DNA from: Schumannella luteola
GTDB lineage: Bacteria; Actinomycetota; Actinomycetes; Actinomycetales; Microbacteriaceae
NCBI RefSeq assembly: GCF_013408685.1
Contig: NZ_JACBZY010000001.1
Span: 2,108,001-2,172,000 of the forward strand
DNA: 64,000 nt
Reading direction: 5' to 3'
Shown: piece by piece, positions 1 to 8,709 of the stretch
How the letters are laid out: each line of letters starts with the position of its first letter
Numbering within the stretch: position 1 is the stretch's first letter
Translations under genes and position numbers: made by a program
The notes under the pieces: model-generated
Databases searched by the model: none
Told to the model about the DNA's origin: nothing
Seen by the model: only the letters and a program-made list of their open reading frames with translations

Positions 1-476
1 GGGCCGACCGGGCGGTGCGACACGACGGTCGTGCCGGTGCCCTCGGGGTTGAGCCCGTAGCGGCCGGTGATGCGCACGGCCTCCTCGCTGAACCAGCGCA
101 GGAACTCGCCGCCGTAGGTGACCTCGCCGTCGGCCTCGGCCAGCGGCTTGCCCATCTCGAGCGTCATCAGCAGGGCGAAGTCGGCGCGGCGCTCCTGCAG
201 CAGCTCCCACGCCTTCCGCAGGATCTCGCCGCGCTTGCGCGGGGCGGTCGCGGCCCAGGCGTCCTGCGCGGCGACGGCGGCGTCGAGGGCGCGGATGCCG
301 TCTTCCGGGCTCGCCGCCTGCAGCGTCGCGAGCACCTGGTTGGTCGCGGGGTCGCGCACGTCGAAAGTGCGTCCCTCGCTGCTGTCGACCCACTCGCCGC
401 CGATGAGGAGGCCGGTGGGCACGCTGTCGATGAGCTCGCGCTCGCGGGCGGTGAGGGTCGTGGTCGTGTCGGTCAC
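1..476 (-). CDS. gabD: Succinate-semialdehyde dehydrogenase, N-terminal part (cut by window edge)
   Basis: The first ~158 residues of an NAD(P)-dependent aldehyde dehydrogenase; the catalytic half lies beyond position 1. The N-terminus has the GGEWVDSSEGRTFDV segment and the RKAWELLQERR and LMTLEMGKPLAEADGEV stretches typical of GabD. The family oxidises succinate semialdehyde to succinate, the second step of the GABA shunt. The start is the GTG at 474-476, preceded by a GGAGA ribosome site at 485-489. It lies directly downstream of gabT on the same strand, which supports GabD over other aldehyde dehydrogenases. Cofactor preference cannot be judged from this fragment. Confidence 0.85.
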   Translation of the reverse strand, partial: MTDTTTTLTARERELIDSVPTGLLIGGEWVDSSEGRTFDVRDPATNQVLATLQAASPEDGIRALDAAVAAQDAWAATAPRKRGEILRKAWELLQERRADFALLMTLEMGKPLAEADGEVTYGGEFLRWFSEEAVRITGRYGLNPEGTGTTVVSHRPVG

Positions 477-524
477 GTGCGATGTCTCCTTCGCGGGGTG
501 GGCGTCGAGGCCCGGCGGGGATGA

Positions 525-551
525 CGGGAGCCCGCCGTCGGCGGGCTCCCG
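525..551 (-). terminator. Hairpin between gabT and gabD
   Basis: Inverted repeat CGGGAGCCCG / CGGGCTCCCG with a short GC loop, nine bases after the gabT stop and about 50 bases before the gabD start. There is no following T-run, so it may act as a partial terminator or mRNA stabiliser that lowers gabD relative to gabT. Confidence 0.5.
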
Positions 552-559
552 GGTGGTGT

Positions 560-1909
560 CTAGTTGGCGCGCAGGGCCTCGACGACGACGTCGAGCGCCT
601 CGTCGAGCAGCTCGTCGCTGATGGCGAGCGGGGGCAGGAAGCGCACGACGTTGCCGTAGGTGCCGCAGGTCAGCAGCACGACGCCGGCCGCGTGGGCGGC
701 CGCGGCGACCTTGCCGGTGAGCGCCGCATCCGGCTCGCCCGTGCCTGCGTCGACCAGCTCGATCGCCATCATGGCGCCGCGGCCGCGCACCTCGGCGATG
801 CGCGGGTCGGCGCCGATGAGCTTGGCGCGGATGGCCTGCTCGATCTCGCGGGCGCGACGCAGCAGGTCGCCCTGCTCGTAGAGCTCGATCGCGGCGAGGG
901 CCGCGGCGCAGGCGAGCGGGTTGCCGGTGTAGGTGCCGCCGAGTCCGCCCGCGTGCGGCGCGTCCATGATCTCGGCGCGGCCGGTGACCGCCGAGAGCGG
1001 CAGACCGCCGGCGATGCCCTTCGCGGTGACGACGAGGTCGGGCACGATGCCCTCGTGCTCGCTGGCGAACATGTCGCCGGTGCGACCGAAGCCCGACTGC
1101 ACCTCGTCGGCGATGAAGACGACGTCGTTGGCCTTGGCCCAGTCGACGAGCGCGGGCAGGAAGCCCTCGGCCGGGACGATGAAGCCGCCCTCGCCCTGGA
1201 TGGGCTCGATGATGATCGCGGCCAGGTTGGCGGCGCCGATCTGCTTCTCGATCTGGGTGATCGCGATCTTCGCGGCCTCGGCTCCCGACAGGCCGCCGTC
1301 GCGCAGCGGGTAGCTGAGCGGGGCGCGGTAGACCTCGGGGGCGAAGGGGCCGAATCCGCTCTTGTAGGGCATCGACTTGGCGGTGAGCGCCATCGTGAGG
1401 TTCGTGCGGCCGTGGTAGGCGTGATCGAAGGCGACGACGGCCTGCTTGCCGGTGTACGAGCGGGCGACCTTGATCGCGTTCTCGACGGCTTCGGCGCCCG
1501 AGTTGAAGAGCGCGCTGCGCTTGGCGTGGTCGCCGGGGGTGAGGCGGTTGAGCGCCTCGGCGACCTCGACGTAGCCCTCGTAGCCGGTGATGGTGAAGCA
1601 GGTGTGCGTGAAGGCGTTGACCTGCGCGGTGACGGCGGCGGCGACCTCGGGGGCGGCGTTGCCGACCGTGGTGACGGCGATGCCCGAGCCGAGGTCGATG
1701 AGCGAGTTGCCGTCGACGTCGACGACGACGCCGCCGCCGGCCGCGGTGATGTAGACGGGCAGGGTGATGCCGACGCCGTTCGCGACGGCGCTCTGCTTGC
1801 GGGCGTGGATCTCGCGCGAGCGCGGGCCGGGGATCTCGGTGACGAGGCGGCGCTCCTGGGGGAGCCCGGGGCCTCCGACGGTGGATGCGGTGCTGTCGAC
1901 GAGCGTCAT
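560..1909 (-). CDS. gabT: 4-aminobutyrate aminotransferase
   Basis: A 449-residue class III PLP aminotransferase of normal length. It moves the amino group of GABA to 2-oxoglutarate, giving succinate semialdehyde and glutamate in the cytoplasm. Visible features are the SGAEAVENAIK segment (about 137-147), IIEPIQGEGG (about 233-242), the ADEVQSGFGRTG segment holding the cofactor Asp (D268), and the PLP lysine K297 in VVTAKGIAGGLP. The ATG start has an AAGG-type site a few bases upstream. gabD follows on the same strand and a PucR regulator is divergent, so this is a GABA catabolic operon. Confidence 0.93.
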   Translation of the reverse strand: MTLVDSTASTVGGPGLPQERRLVTEIPGPRSREIHARKQSAVANGVGITLPVYITAAGGGVVVDVDGNSLIDLGSGIAVTTVGNAAPEVAAAVTAQVNAFTHTCFTITGYEGYVEVAEALNRLTPGDHAKRSALFNSGAEAVENAIKVARSYTGKQAVVAFDHAYHGRTNLTMALTAKSMPYKSGFGPFAPEVYRAPLSYPLRDGGLSGAEAAKIAITQIEKQIGAANLAAIIIEPIQGEGGFIVPAEGFLPALVDWAKANDVVFIADEVQSGFGRTGDMFASEHEGIVPDLVVTAKGIAGGLPLSAVTGRAEIMDAPHAGGLGGTYTGNPLACAAALAAIELYEQGDLLRRAREIEQAIRAKLIGADPRIAEVRGRGAMMAIELVDAGTGEPDAALTGKVAAAAHAAGVVLLTCGTYGNVVRFLPPLAISDELLDEALDVVVEALRAN

Positions 1910-2024
1910 GCGCTGGCCTTCCTCGTGGTGATGGCGGTGGTGGTCGCGGAGCGGCGGTCGCTGTTCACGCTAGGCCCGGCGCACGAGGGATGCGATGGAC
2001 GACTCGGCAGATTCACCAGCACCT

Positions 2025-2039
2025 CTGCCGAAACGGCAG
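2025..2039. promoter_or_regulatory. Palindrome in the gabT-pucR gap, likely operator
   Basis: CTGCCG-AAA-CGGCAG is a perfect 6-bp inverted repeat, with a further CGGCAG half-site at 2005-2010. It sits just upstream of the -10-like element of the PucR gene and between two divergent promoters. That position fits a binding site for the PucR-family protein itself; this is inference. Confidence 0.45.
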
Positions 2040-2047
2040 GGTGTGGC

Positions 2048-2053
2048 TAGGGT
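2048..2053 (+). promoter_or_regulatory. -10-like TAGGGT, leaderless start of PucR gene
   Basis: TAGGGT ends six bases before the ATG at 2060, leaving no room for a leader. The same geometry recurs at many genes in this window. Confidence 0.5.
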
Positions 2054-2059
2054 GTGCCC

Positions 2060-3577
2060 ATGCCGGTCACCGTCGACGATCTCCTGCGCGAACGCGAGTT
2101 CGCCCTCACCGCCCTGGTGCGCGGCGCCGAGCCGGACGCCGGGCTGGTGTGGGCATCCAGCTCGGACCTCGCCGACCCGACGCCCTTCCTCGCCGAGCGG
2201 CAGCTGGTGCTCACGACCGGCAGTCAGTTCGCCGCGGCCGAGCCGGGCTCCGAGCTCGGCGCGGTGATCGACGCCTACGTCGCGCGGCTGGCCGCGATCG
2301 GCGTCGTCGGCGTCGGCTTCGGCACCGAGGTGGTGCGCGCCGGCACCCCGGACGAGCTGGTCGAGGCCTGCCGTCGTCACGGGCTGACGCTGCTCGAGGT
2401 GCCGTACCGCACGCCGTTCCTGGCGATCAGTCGCTGGCTCGCCGCGCGGCTCGAGCGCGAGGCGCGCGCCCGCGACGAGTGGGCGCTCGCGGCGCAGCGC
2501 GCGATCTCGGCCGCCGCGCTCGGCGCCGGGGGAGTCGCTGCCGTGCTCGACGAGCTCGCTCGGCGCCTCGACGCCCGCGTGCTGCTCTTCGGCGAGAGCG
2601 GGGCCGTGCGGTCGGCGCATCCGCGCTCGGCGATCCGCCGCGACGGCGACGTCGATGCGCGCATCGCCGCCGAGGCCGCCCGCCTGCTGTCGGCGGGTCG
2701 GCGCGCCGGCAGCGAGCTCGAGGTGGATGGCGCGCACGTCTGGTTCCAGACTCTCGGCTCGGGCGGGCGGCTCGACGGCGTGATCGCGGGGGTCGCGGCG
2801 ACCGGCTCGACCGCACCCGACCGGCCGGCGCGCGCCGTGGTCGCCGGGGCCGTCGCCCTGACCGAGGTCGCCGCCGGAGCGGCCCGCGAGGCCGTGCGCC
2901 TGGCGCGGGCGCTGCGTCGTCGCGCCCTCGTCGCTCTGCTGGCCGGGCGCCGCGACGACGCGGTCGGCCTGCTCGCCGAGCTCGGCGCGTCCGTGCCCAA
3001 CGGAGCCGTGACGGTCGTGGTCGCGAGGCTCGACGAGGTCGCCGCCGACCGGGCCCTCGCCGTGCTCGGCGACGCGCTCGCGGCCGAGCTCGACGGTCGC
3101 CTCGTGCTCGTCGCCGAGACCCCGCGGGCCGCGGCGCTGGCACCGCGGCTCACGGCGCTCGGGGCGGCGGTCGGCACGGCCGCGCAGCTCGGCGTCGACG
3201 CGCTCGAGGCGGGCGTCGCCCGCGCCGGCACCGCGGCACGCCGTGCCGCGCCGGGGGAGATCGCCGACTGGGCGGCGCTGCCCGACGAGCCGCTGGGACT
3301 CGCCCTCGGCGCCGGCGGACTGCGCGAACTCGCGGCGGCGCGGCTCGGTCCGCTCGAGGACGACCCGGCCTCGGCCGAGCTGCTGCGCTGCGCGCGCGTC
3401 TGGCTGCAGAACAACGGGGCGTGGGATGCCGCGGCGCGCGAGCTCGGCATCCACCGGCACAGCCTGCGCGACCGCATGACGAAGCTCGAGCATCGGCTCG
3501 GCGTCGACCTCGCCCGCTTCGACGCACGCGCGGAGCTGTGGATGCTGCTGCGCGCCCGCGACGCCGCGACGCCGTGA
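2060..3577 (+). CDS. PucR-family transcriptional regulator, probable GABA regulator
   Basis: About 505 residues. The N-terminal third matches the PucR sensory domain (VTVDDLL start, FLAERQLVLTTG). The C-terminus carries the PucR helix-turn-helix, with ARVWLQNNGAWDAAARELGI followed by HRHSLRDRMTKLEHRLG. The middle is Ala/Arg rich. It is divergent from gabT with a 150-base gap holding a palindrome. PucR-type GabR of Corynebacterium glutamicum activates a gabTDP operon, so the same role is likely here. A GTG at 2054 is an alternative start; the ATG at 2060 fits the leaderless promoter better. Confidence 0.85.
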   Translation: MPVTVDDLLREREFALTALVRGAEPDAGLVWASSSDLADPTPFLAERQLVLTTGSQFAAAEPGSELGAVIDAYVARLAAIGVVGVGFGTEVVRAGTPDELVEACRRHGLTLLEVPYRTPFLAISRWLAARLEREARARDEWALAAQRAISAAALGAGGVAAVLDELARRLDARVLLFGESGAVRSAHPRSAIRRDGDVDARIAAEAARLLSAGRRAGSELEVDGAHVWFQTLGSGGRLDGVIAGVAATGSTAPDRPARAVVAGAVALTEVAAGAAREAVRLARALRRRALVALLAGRRDDAVGLLAELGASVPNGAVTVVVARLDEVAADRALAVLGDALAAELDGRLVLVAETPRAAALAPRLTALGAAVGTAAQLGVDALEAGVARAGTAARRAAPGEIADWAALPDEPLGLALGAGGLRELAAARLGPLEDDPASAELLRCARVWLQNNGAWDAAARELGIHRHSLRDRMTKLEHRLGVDLARFDARAELWMLLRARDAATP

Positions 3578-3608
3578 TCGTGTAGCGAGGGAGGCGTCTC
3601 CACATTGA

Positions 3609-3622
3609 ATGCGAATTCGTAT
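3609..3622. promoter_or_regulatory. AT-rich near-palindrome upstream of MHS transporter
   Basis: ATGCGAATTCGTAT is a 14-bp inverted repeat with one mismatched pair, in an AT-rich island (about 3602-3630) that stands out from the GC-rich surroundings. TATGAT at 3622-3627 could be a -10. It ends about 35 bases before the transporter start, so promoter plus operator is the simplest reading. Confidence 0.45.
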
Positions 3623-3657
3623 ATGATTTCGTGCACGATGCGACGAAGGAGTCGACC

Positions 3658-5043
3658 ATGACAGCGACGTCACCCCCGACCACCGCCCCCGGCGGCGACG
3701 GACGATCCGCCCGCGAACGGCGCAGGGTCGCCGTCGCGACCGTGATCGGCACCACCGTCGAGTGGTACGACTTCTTCATCTACGCGAACGTCGCGGGGCT
3801 CGTGTTCAACACCCTGTTCTTCGCGCCGGCCGGCCCCCAGCTCGGCACCCTCATCTCCTTCGGCACCGTCGGCGTGAGCTTCCTGTTCCGCCCGCTCGGC
3901 GCCTTCCTCGCCGGCCACTTCGGCGACCGCGTCGGCCGCAAGCGCATCCTCGTGCTCACGCTGTTCGGCATGGGCGCGGCGACGACGCTGATCGGCCTGC
4001 TGCCGACCTACGCGACCGCCGGCATCGTCGCGCCGATCCTGCTCGTGCTGCTGCGCATCCTGCAGGGTCTCTCGGCCGGCGGCGAGTGGGGCGGCGCCGT
4101 GCTCATGGCCGTCGAGAACGCGCCCGCCGGGCGTCGCGGCCGTTTCGGCGCGTTCCCGCAGATCGGCGTGCCGCTCGGCCTGCTGATCGCCTCGGGCATG
4201 ATCGCGCTCGTCAGCGGCGTCATCGCCCCCGGCGACGCGTGGACCGAGTGGGGCTGGCGCATCCCCTTCCTGGTGAGCTTCGTGCTGATCATCGTCGGCT
4301 ACCTCGTGCGCCGCGGCGTGGATGAGAGCCCCGTGTTCAAGCAGATCGCCGAGCGCGGCGCGCGCACCCGGGTGCCGATCCTGCAGCTGCTGCGCCACCA
4401 CACTCCGCTCGTGCTGCTCGCCGCGCTGACCTTCGCCGGCAACAACGCGGCCGGGTACATGACCACGGGCGGCTACATCCAGAACCTCGCCACGAACCCC
4501 GAAGGGCCGATCCGCCTCGCCCTGCCGCCCGTGCAGATCGCCGTCGCGATCTCGGCCGTCGCCTGGCTCGTCTTCACCTGGTTCGGCGGCAGCATCAGCG
4601 ATCGGATCGGCCGGCGCACCACTTACATCATCGGCTGGATCCTGCAGCTCGCGACCGTGTTCCCCATGTTCGCGCTCGTCATGACGGGCGACATCGCGCT
4701 GCTCGCCGTCGGTCTCGCGCTGTTCACGATCGGCAACGGGCTCACCTACGGTCCGCAGGCCGCGTTCTTCTCCGAGATGTTCCCGGCCTCGATCCGCTTC
4801 TCGGGGGTCTCGATCAGCTACGCGATCGGCGCGATCCTCGGCGGCGCCTTCGCCCCGACGATCGCGACGGCTCTCGTCGGCGCGACGGGCACCGTCTACT
4901 CGGTGGGCGTCTACCTGGCGGGGCTGACGGTCATCGCGCTCGTGGCGACCCTGCTCATCCGCGATCGTCGCGGCATCGACCTCGGCCCCGACAACGAGGC
5001 CGAGCAGGCGAAGAACCCGTTCATCTGGAGCTCGCGCGCCTGA
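3658..5043 (+). CDS. MFS transporter, metabolite:H+ symporter (MHS) type
   Basis: A 461-residue integral membrane protein with about 12 hydrophobic segments. MHS-type marks are the TTVEWYDFFIYA opening, the GDRVGRKRILV loop between helices 2 and 3, LQGLSAGGEWGGAVLMAVE, and a second-half SDRIGRRTTYI loop. Relatives take up small organic acids or compatible solutes by proton symport; the substrate cannot be read here. The ATG has a clear GAAGGAG site. It is convergent with the thiamine-diphosphate enzyme and follows the PucR regulator, so it may import the substrate of either pathway. Confidence 0.85.
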   Translation: MTATSPPTTAPGGDGRSARERRRVAVATVIGTTVEWYDFFIYANVAGLVFNTLFFAPAGPQLGTLISFGTVGVSFLFRPLGAFLAGHFGDRVGRKRILVLTLFGMGAATTLIGLLPTYATAGIVAPILLVLLRILQGLSAGGEWGGAVLMAVENAPAGRRGRFGAFPQIGVPLGLLIASGMIALVSGVIAPGDAWTEWGWRIPFLVSFVLIIVGYLVRRGVDESPVFKQIAERGARTRVPILQLLRHHTPLVLLAALTFAGNNAAGYMTTGGYIQNLATNPEGPIRLALPPVQIAVAISAVAWLVFTWFGGSISDRIGRRTTYIIGWILQLATVFPMFALVMTGDIALLAVGLALFTIGNGLTYGPQAAFFSEMFPASIRFSGVSISYAIGAILGGAFAPTIATALVGATGTVYSVGVYLAGLTVIALVATLLIRDRRGIDLGPDNEAEQAKNPFIWSSRA

Positions 5044-5055
5044 GCGCGTGAGATC

Positions 5056-5089
5056 GAAGGCCCCGATCCGGTGGTGGATCGGCGCCTTC
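5056..5089. terminator. Bidirectional terminator between convergent genes
   Basis: A 14-bp stem with one mismatch (5056-5069 with 5076-5089) and a 6-base loop. It sits in the 50-base gap between two convergent stop codons, so one hairpin can end both transcripts. Confidence 0.75.
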
Positions 5090-5093
5090 GGCG

Positions 5094-6845
5094 TCAGCGG
5101 GTGAGCGCGAGCTGCTCGCGCATATACGGGTGCACGACCGTCGGCGAGACGCGGCAGTCGAGCAGATGCACGCCGTCGACACCCCGCGCGAGCCAGCCCT
5201 CGAACTCGACGAGGTCGTCGAGGGTGCGGATCGTGGATGCGGTCGCGCCGACCGCGCGCCCGAGCCCGGCGAAGTCGACCTCGCCGATGCGCATCGGCTC
5301 CTCGGCGAGGCCGAGGCTCGCGGCGCCGTACTGATGCACCTCGGCGCCGTAGACCTCGTCGTGCACGACCACGATCGCCCCGCGGCGGATGCTCGCGACG
5401 GCGCTCTGCAGGTCGGCGAGCGCCATGAGCCCGCCGCCGTCGCCCGTCACGAGCACCGTGAATGCGTCGGGTGCGGCCGCGGCGGCGCCGATCGCGCTCG
5501 GGAATCCGAGGCCGATCGACTGGTACGCCGTGCCGACGAGAGTAAGCCGCCGGGCCGAGGGCACACGCAGATACGACGGCGCCCAGCCGATGAAGTGGCC
5601 GCCGTCCTGGGCGATCAGGCGGTCGGCGGGCAGCAGCGCATCCAGCCGGCGGAAGAGGCTACGCGGGTCGAGGCGGCCGTCGGCCGCGAGGGGGTCGCCG
5701 TCGGGGCGGGCGGCCCAGGCGCCGTCGGCGGTTCCGGCGGGCCAGCTCGCGGCCGGCGTCGCGCCGGCGGTGCGGCGCTCGCGCACCGCCTCGGCCACGG
5801 CGGCGCTGACCGCCCGCGCGTCACCGACGATCAGCCGGTCGACCCGCGGATGCGTCGCCACCGGCTCGACGTCGAGCTGCACCACGGTCGCGCCCTCGCC
5901 GAAGGCGGTGCCGAATCGCATCGTGAACTGGTTGAGTCCGGCGCCGATCACGACGACGAGGTCGGCCGCGGCGATCGCGGCGGCGCTGCGCTCGGAGGCG
6001 AAGCCGCCCGCCACGCCGAGGTCTGCGGCGACGCCGTCGAGCAGGCCGCGCGCGGGTGCGGTGGTCGCGGTGAGCGCGCCGACGCTCGCGGCGAGGTCGG
6101 CGATCACGGGGCCGGCCTGCGCATCCACCGCGCCGAGTCCGGCGAGGAGGAGCGGGCGGCGGGCGGCGAGCAGCTCGTCGGCGAGATGCTGGATCGCGTC
6201 GGCGTCGAGCTGCTGCGCGGGGGCGTCGGGCTGGAACTCGAGACCGACGGCCGTGTCGTCATCCGTTGCGGTGCCGCCGCCGGCGGGCTCCGCCGCGGCG
6301 GCTCGCCCCGCGAGGTCGTAGGGGATCGCGAGCACGACCGGCGTGCGCCCGTGCACGGCCAGCGCGACCGCCTCGGCGGCACGGCGGGTCGCATTGCCGA
6401 GACCGACCACGACGGTCGGCACGTCGATGGCCGTGGCCACGCCGATCTGGTCGATGTCCCACGGGCGGGCGCCGCCGGTCGGCTGGTCGCCGGTGACGAG
6501 CACGAGCGGCACCCGGGCGCGACGGGCCTCGGCCAGCGGTGTGACCGCGTTGCTGAAGCCGGCGCCGTAGGTCGTCGTCGCGATCGCGAGGCGTCCGCTG
6601 GCGCGGTGGAAGGCATCCGCCGCGGCGACGCCTCCCGCTTCGTGCCGCACGGCCGTGAAGCGCAGCAGGCCGCCGCGCTCGACCGCATCGAGGAAGTGGG
6701 CGTTGCCGTTGCCCATGACGCCGAAGACGTCGCTCGCGTGGCGTGCCAGCTCGGCGGCGACGAGACCCGAGACGGTCACGGCGGGGGAGTCGCCGGGTTC
6801 GGCGACGACGGCACGCGGGGAGGCGGACAGGGATGACGATGACAC
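5094..6845 (-). CDS. Thiamine-diphosphate-dependent enzyme, acetolactate synthase-like
   Basis: A 583-residue protein with the three-part layout of the acetolactate synthase / decarboxylase superfamily. The cofactor-activating Glu is E69 in AVRHEAGGVAAADAF. The middle domain runs to about residue 350. The C-terminal ThDP motif begins GDGGGLMALADLQSA. The end of that motif, where Asn is usual, reads VVHDEVYGAE, so the metal-site residues are atypical. The GTG start has GGAGG six bases upstream. The exact reaction is unknown. Its position between an MHS and an APC transporter suggests catabolism of an imported keto acid or amino acid. Biosynthetic acetolactate synthase is unlikely because no small subunit is adjacent. 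Confidence 0.75.
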   Translation of the reverse strand: MSSSSLSASPRAVVAEPGDSPAVTVSGLVAAELARHASDVFGVMGNGNAHFLDAVERGGLLRFTAVRHEAGGVAAADAFHRASGRLAIATTTYGAGFSNAVTPLAEARRARVPLVLVTGDQPTGGARPWDIDQIGVATAIDVPTVVVGLGNATRRAAEAVALAVHGRTPVVLAIPYDLAGRAAAAEPAGGGTATDDDTAVGLEFQPDAPAQQLDADAIQHLADELLAARRPLLLAGLGAVDAQAGPVIADLAASVGALTATTAPARGLLDGVAADLGVAGGFASERSAAAIAAADLVVVIGAGLNQFTMRFGTAFGEGATVVQLDVEPVATHPRVDRLIVGDARAVSAAVAEAVRERRTAGATPAASWPAGTADGAWAARPDGDPLAADGRLDPRSLFRRLDALLPADRLIAQDGGHFIGWAPSYLRVPSARRLTLVGTAYQSIGLGFPSAIGAAAAAPDAFTVLVTGDGGGLMALADLQSAVASIRRGAIVVVHDEVYGAEVHQYGAASLGLAEEPMRIGEVDFAGLGRAVGATASTIRTLDDLVEFEGWLARGVDGVHLLDCRVSPTVVHPYMREQLALTR

Positions 6846-7010
6846 GGAGGACCTCCGGGAGACGAGAACGCTGAAATGGCCTTCTGTGTCTCGCGCGACC
6901 CGCGGGTCGGCTCATCGCCCATTTTCCGAGCGCCGGCACCGCCGCGAGGGGGTGCCTGACGCGCCCATGCTACGCCCGGGGCGTCGTTGAGCGGGCGCTC
7001 GATGTGCCGC

Positions 7011-7028
7011 GAACGACAACTCCCGTTC
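7011..7028. promoter_or_regulatory. Possible operator upstream of APC permease
   Basis: GAACG and CGTTC separated by eight bases, about 50 bases before the permease start and in the gap shared with the divergent thiamine-diphosphate enzyme. The arms are short, so this could be chance. Confidence 0.25.
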
Positions 7029-7074
7029 ACTGTGCCCACATCGCCGGCGGACGCCGCGCGGGAGAGTGTCCGAT

Positions 7075-8598
7075 ATGACCACCGCAACGGAGCAGGGCGG
7101 CCCGACCTCGCCCGGCAAGCGGCGCCTCGGCGTCCCCGCCGTCACCTTCCTCATCGTCGCGGCCTCCGCGCCGCTCACCGTCATCGCCGGCGGCGCCACC
7201 ACGACCTACAGCGTCACGCACGTCGCGGGCGTGCCGCTCGGCTACATCGTGCTCGCGGTCGCGCTCGGCGTCTTCGCGATCGGCTACGCCGCCATGTCGC
7301 GCTTCATCACGAACGCGGGCGCCTTCTACAGCTACATCGCCCAGGGGCTCGGCCGCCCGGTCGGCCTCGGGTCCTCGTTCGTGGCGCTCGTCTCGTACAA
7401 CGCCATGCAGATCGGCATCTACGGCATCTTCGGCTTCCAGGTCTCGTCGTTCATCGCGGAGAAGACCGGCGCGCATGTGCCCTGGTGGGCGAGCGTGCTG
7501 GTCGGCATCGTGCTGATCGGCATCATGGGCGTCAACCGGGTCGACTTCTCGGCGAAGGTGCTCGGCGTGCTGGTCGCGCTCGAGTTCGTCGTGGTCATCG
7601 TCTTCGACGTCGTGTCGTTCGCGCAGCCGACCGGCGGCGCCGTCACGGCCGCGCCGCTCAGCCCGACCGAGCTCTTCGTGCCCGCCGTCGGCGCCGCGTT
7701 CTCCTTCGGCATCGCGGCGTTCATGGGCTTCGAGTCGGCCGCTCTCTACAGCGAGGAGTCGAAGGACCCGAAGCGCACCATCCCGCGCGCCACCTTCATC
7801 GCCCTGATCGTGATCGGCGGCTTCTACGCCCTCTCGTCGTGGGCGCTCGCACTCGCGATCGGGGTGCCGAAGATCGTCGACCCGAACGGCATCGCGGCCG
7901 ACGAGGCCGGGCCGCCGCTGTTCTTCGGCTACGTGGCCCAGCACCTCGGCACGATCTGGGTCGACATCATGAGCGTGCTGTTCATCACGAGCGTGTTCGC
8001 CGCGCTCGTCAGCTTCCACAACGCGGTCGCGCGCTACACCTTCGCGCTGGCCCGCGAGGGCGTGCTGCCCGCCGGCCTCGCGCAGACCCGCCGCTCGGGT
8101 GCTCCGTGGGCGGGCTCGCTGACGCAGACGGTCACCGCGGTCGTCGTGATCATGATCTTCGCGGTCGCCGGCATCGGCTCGGCCTACGGCGAGGCCTTCC
8201 CGGTGCTCACGCTCTTCTCCTGGTTCCCGAACGCCGGGGCCATGGGGCTCGTGCTGCTCATGACGCTCGTGTCGGCGGCGGTCGTCGGCTACTTCCGGCG
8301 GGATGCGCGGGGCGTCGGCGTGCTCACTCGGCTCGTCGCGCCGGTGGCCGCGGTGCTGCTGCTCGGCGCCGTGTTCGTGCTGATCCTCGCGAACTTCACG
8401 GTGCTGCTCGGCCAGAGCGAGCCCGACGCGACGACGTTCCTGCTGCCGGCGCTCATCCTCGTGCCGGGCATCGCCGGCGTGATCGCCGGGCTCATCATCC
8501 GCCGCGTGAACCCGGCGCTGTACGCGCGGATCGGCCGCGGCGTGGCGTCGGAGTCGGCGCCGGTGCCCGACGCGACGGCGGCCAACCTGCTCAGCTGA
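7075..8598 (+). CDS. APC-superfamily amino acid permease
   Basis: A 507-residue membrane protein with about 12 hydrophobic segments. The first helix region (FLIVAASAPLTVIAGG) and the GFESAALYSEESKDPKRTIP loop (about 230-250) are characteristic of APC amino acid/polyamine permeases. The ATG at 7075 is chosen because GGGAGAG lies eight bases upstream; a GTG at 7066 is in frame. It is divergent from the thiamine-diphosphate enzyme and convergent with an AraC-family gene. With gabT/gabD nearby it may carry GABA or a related amine, but that is inference. Confidence 0.85.
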   Translation: MTTATEQGGPTSPGKRRLGVPAVTFLIVAASAPLTVIAGGATTTYSVTHVAGVPLGYIVLAVALGVFAIGYAAMSRFITNAGAFYSYIAQGLGRPVGLGSSFVALVSYNAMQIGIYGIFGFQVSSFIAEKTGAHVPWWASVLVGIVLIGIMGVNRVDFSAKVLGVLVALEFVVVIVFDVVSFAQPTGGAVTAAPLSPTELFVPAVGAAFSFGIAAFMGFESAALYSEESKDPKRTIPRATFIALIVIGGFYALSSWALALAIGVPKIVDPNGIAADEAGPPLFFGYVAQHLGTIWVDIMSVLFITSVFAALVSFHNAVARYTFALAREGVLPAGLAQTRRSGAPWAGSLTQTVTAVVVIMIFAVAGIGSAYGEAFPVLTLFSWFPNAGAMGLVLLMTLVSAAVVGYFRRDARGVGVLTRLVAPVAAVLLLGAVFVLILANFTVLLGQSEPDATTFLLPALILVPGIAGVIAGLIIRRVNPALYARIGRGVASESAPVPDATAANLLS

Positions 8599-8645
8599 GG
8601 GCGCGCGCGTCGCGCGAGGCCGCGACGTTCACACGTGACACGATC

Positions 8646-8684
8646 GGAGGCGGTCGTCGGGAGCGCATCCCGGCGACCGCCTCC
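8646..8684. terminator. Hairpin between APC permease and AraC-family gene
   Basis: GGAGGCGGTCG pairs with CGACCGCCTCC (8646-8656 with 8674-8684), with a further CGGGA/TCCCG inner stem. It lies in the 111-base gap between two convergent genes. Confidence 0.7.
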
Positions 8685-8709
8685 GCGTGTCGTGCGGCGT
8701 TCGTCCGCG

